Positions 63,920 to 64,000 of a stretch of 64,000 bases of DNA are shown piece after piece. Each line of letters starts with the position of its first letter. Position 1 is the first letter of the stretch. Origin of the DNA: Mariniphaga sp. (GTDB lineage Bacteria; Bacteroidota; Bacteroidia; Bacteroidales; Prolixibacteraceae); NCBI GenBank assembly GCA_024636975.1, contig JAGXGA010000056.1:27848-91847 (forward strand). The letters run 5' to 3'. The notes under the pieces are model-generated. The model worked only from the letters and a program-made list of their open reading frames with translations. It did not search any database and was not told the DNA's origin. Position numbers and translations under genes: made by a program.

Positions 63920-64000
63920 ATGGTACTGTATACAATTAAACTAAGTGAATCCGAGGTAGAAGAACTCAGTAAGGTAATTAATAAAGGCAGCCATACATCA
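63920..64000 (+). CDS. IS630-type transposase, N-terminal 27 codons (cut by window)
   Basis: The frame begins MVLYTIKLSESEVEELSKVI and continues NKGSHTS up to the window end. This matches the start of IS630-family transposases/HTH proteins of the pattern IxLxxxExxELxxxINKGxHT. If so, an insertion sequence begins in the preceding bases, with its left terminal repeat somewhere between about 63850 and 63919 (not defined). Confidence 0.6.
   Translation, partial: MVLYTIKLSESEVEELSKVINKGSHTS

Noticed and set aside
1..64000. tRNA or rRNA genes
   Set aside because: Scanning the gaps by eye found no T-loop/acceptor pattern or rRNA-like stretch; a covariance-model search would settle it.

Overview
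The window looks like a chromosomal segment of a Bacteroidota bacterium, most likely class Bacteroidia and a free-living, polysaccharide-using relative of the Marinilabiliales/Prolixibacteraceae (the order and family are inference). The evidence is a gliding-motility/T9SS lipoprotein gene (GldJ) at the left edge, several families largely confined to Bacteroidota (DUF4301, DUF4954, the beta-helix lipoprotein), promoters of the TTTG-N19/20-TAnnTTTG type, few Shine-Dalgarno sequences, and many SpII lipoproteins. It is mostly ordinary core genome. I see no prophage, CRISPR array, rRNA or tRNA; the only transposase is a fragment running off the right edge.

Layout. 1-14.4 kb: gldJ (5' cut), murF, thioredoxin, a CCA-adding-type nucleotidyltransferase with HD domain, a secreted EEP nuclease/phosphatase with a beta-helix lipoprotein, a sodium/solute symporter paired with NamZ (exo-muramidase), an outer-membrane-like protein, a DEAD-box helicase, a patatin and an AmmeMemoRadiSam-type radical SAM enzyme. 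14.4-14.8 kb: an unusual inverted array of 11-bp repeats. 14.8-19.8 kb: two small unknown proteins, GH43, a CvfB-like S1 protein, a REP-like repeat cluster and a GH51 arabinofuranosidase. 19.8-25.2 kb: a four-gene minus-strand operon encoding a von Willebrand-like membrane protein and three tandem paralogous lipoproteins of unknown role. 25.3-34.9 kb: DUF1080 lipoprotein, EamA transporter, MaoC, MgtC, then the minus-strand run popT-aroE-LMW phosphatase, a cupin, YgiQ-type radical SAM, DUF4197 and a small PAS protein.

34.9-39.7 kb: a nested inverted-repeat element, then an xdhC-mocA-iorA-iorB operon that makes and loads a two-subunit, probably exported molybdenum hydroxylase. 39.7-49.5 kb: a YhcC-type radical SAM, DUF4301, a TPR protein, a lipase-like lipoprotein and a 1418-residue AsmA-like protein. 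49.6-56.6 kb: ThuA plus an MFS transporter, a YeaQ-type membrane protein, a MATE exporter, superoxide dismutase with a clear promoter, a PAS-HTH regulator and a voltage-gated-type potassium channel. 56.6-64 kb: an operator-like repeat cluster, DUF4954, glmS, a VTT-like membrane protein, a CNNM/CorC-type transporter, an SMR transporter, degenerate repeats, and the first 27 codons of an IS630-type transposase.

Functional themes are cell-envelope turnover (murF, NamZ, symporter, PopT, glmS, AsmA-like), arabinose-containing glycan use (GH43, GH51) and a molybdoenzyme operon. The best candidates for something undescribed are the VWA/three-lipoprotein operon and the 11-bp inverted array; neither can be given a function from sequence alone.
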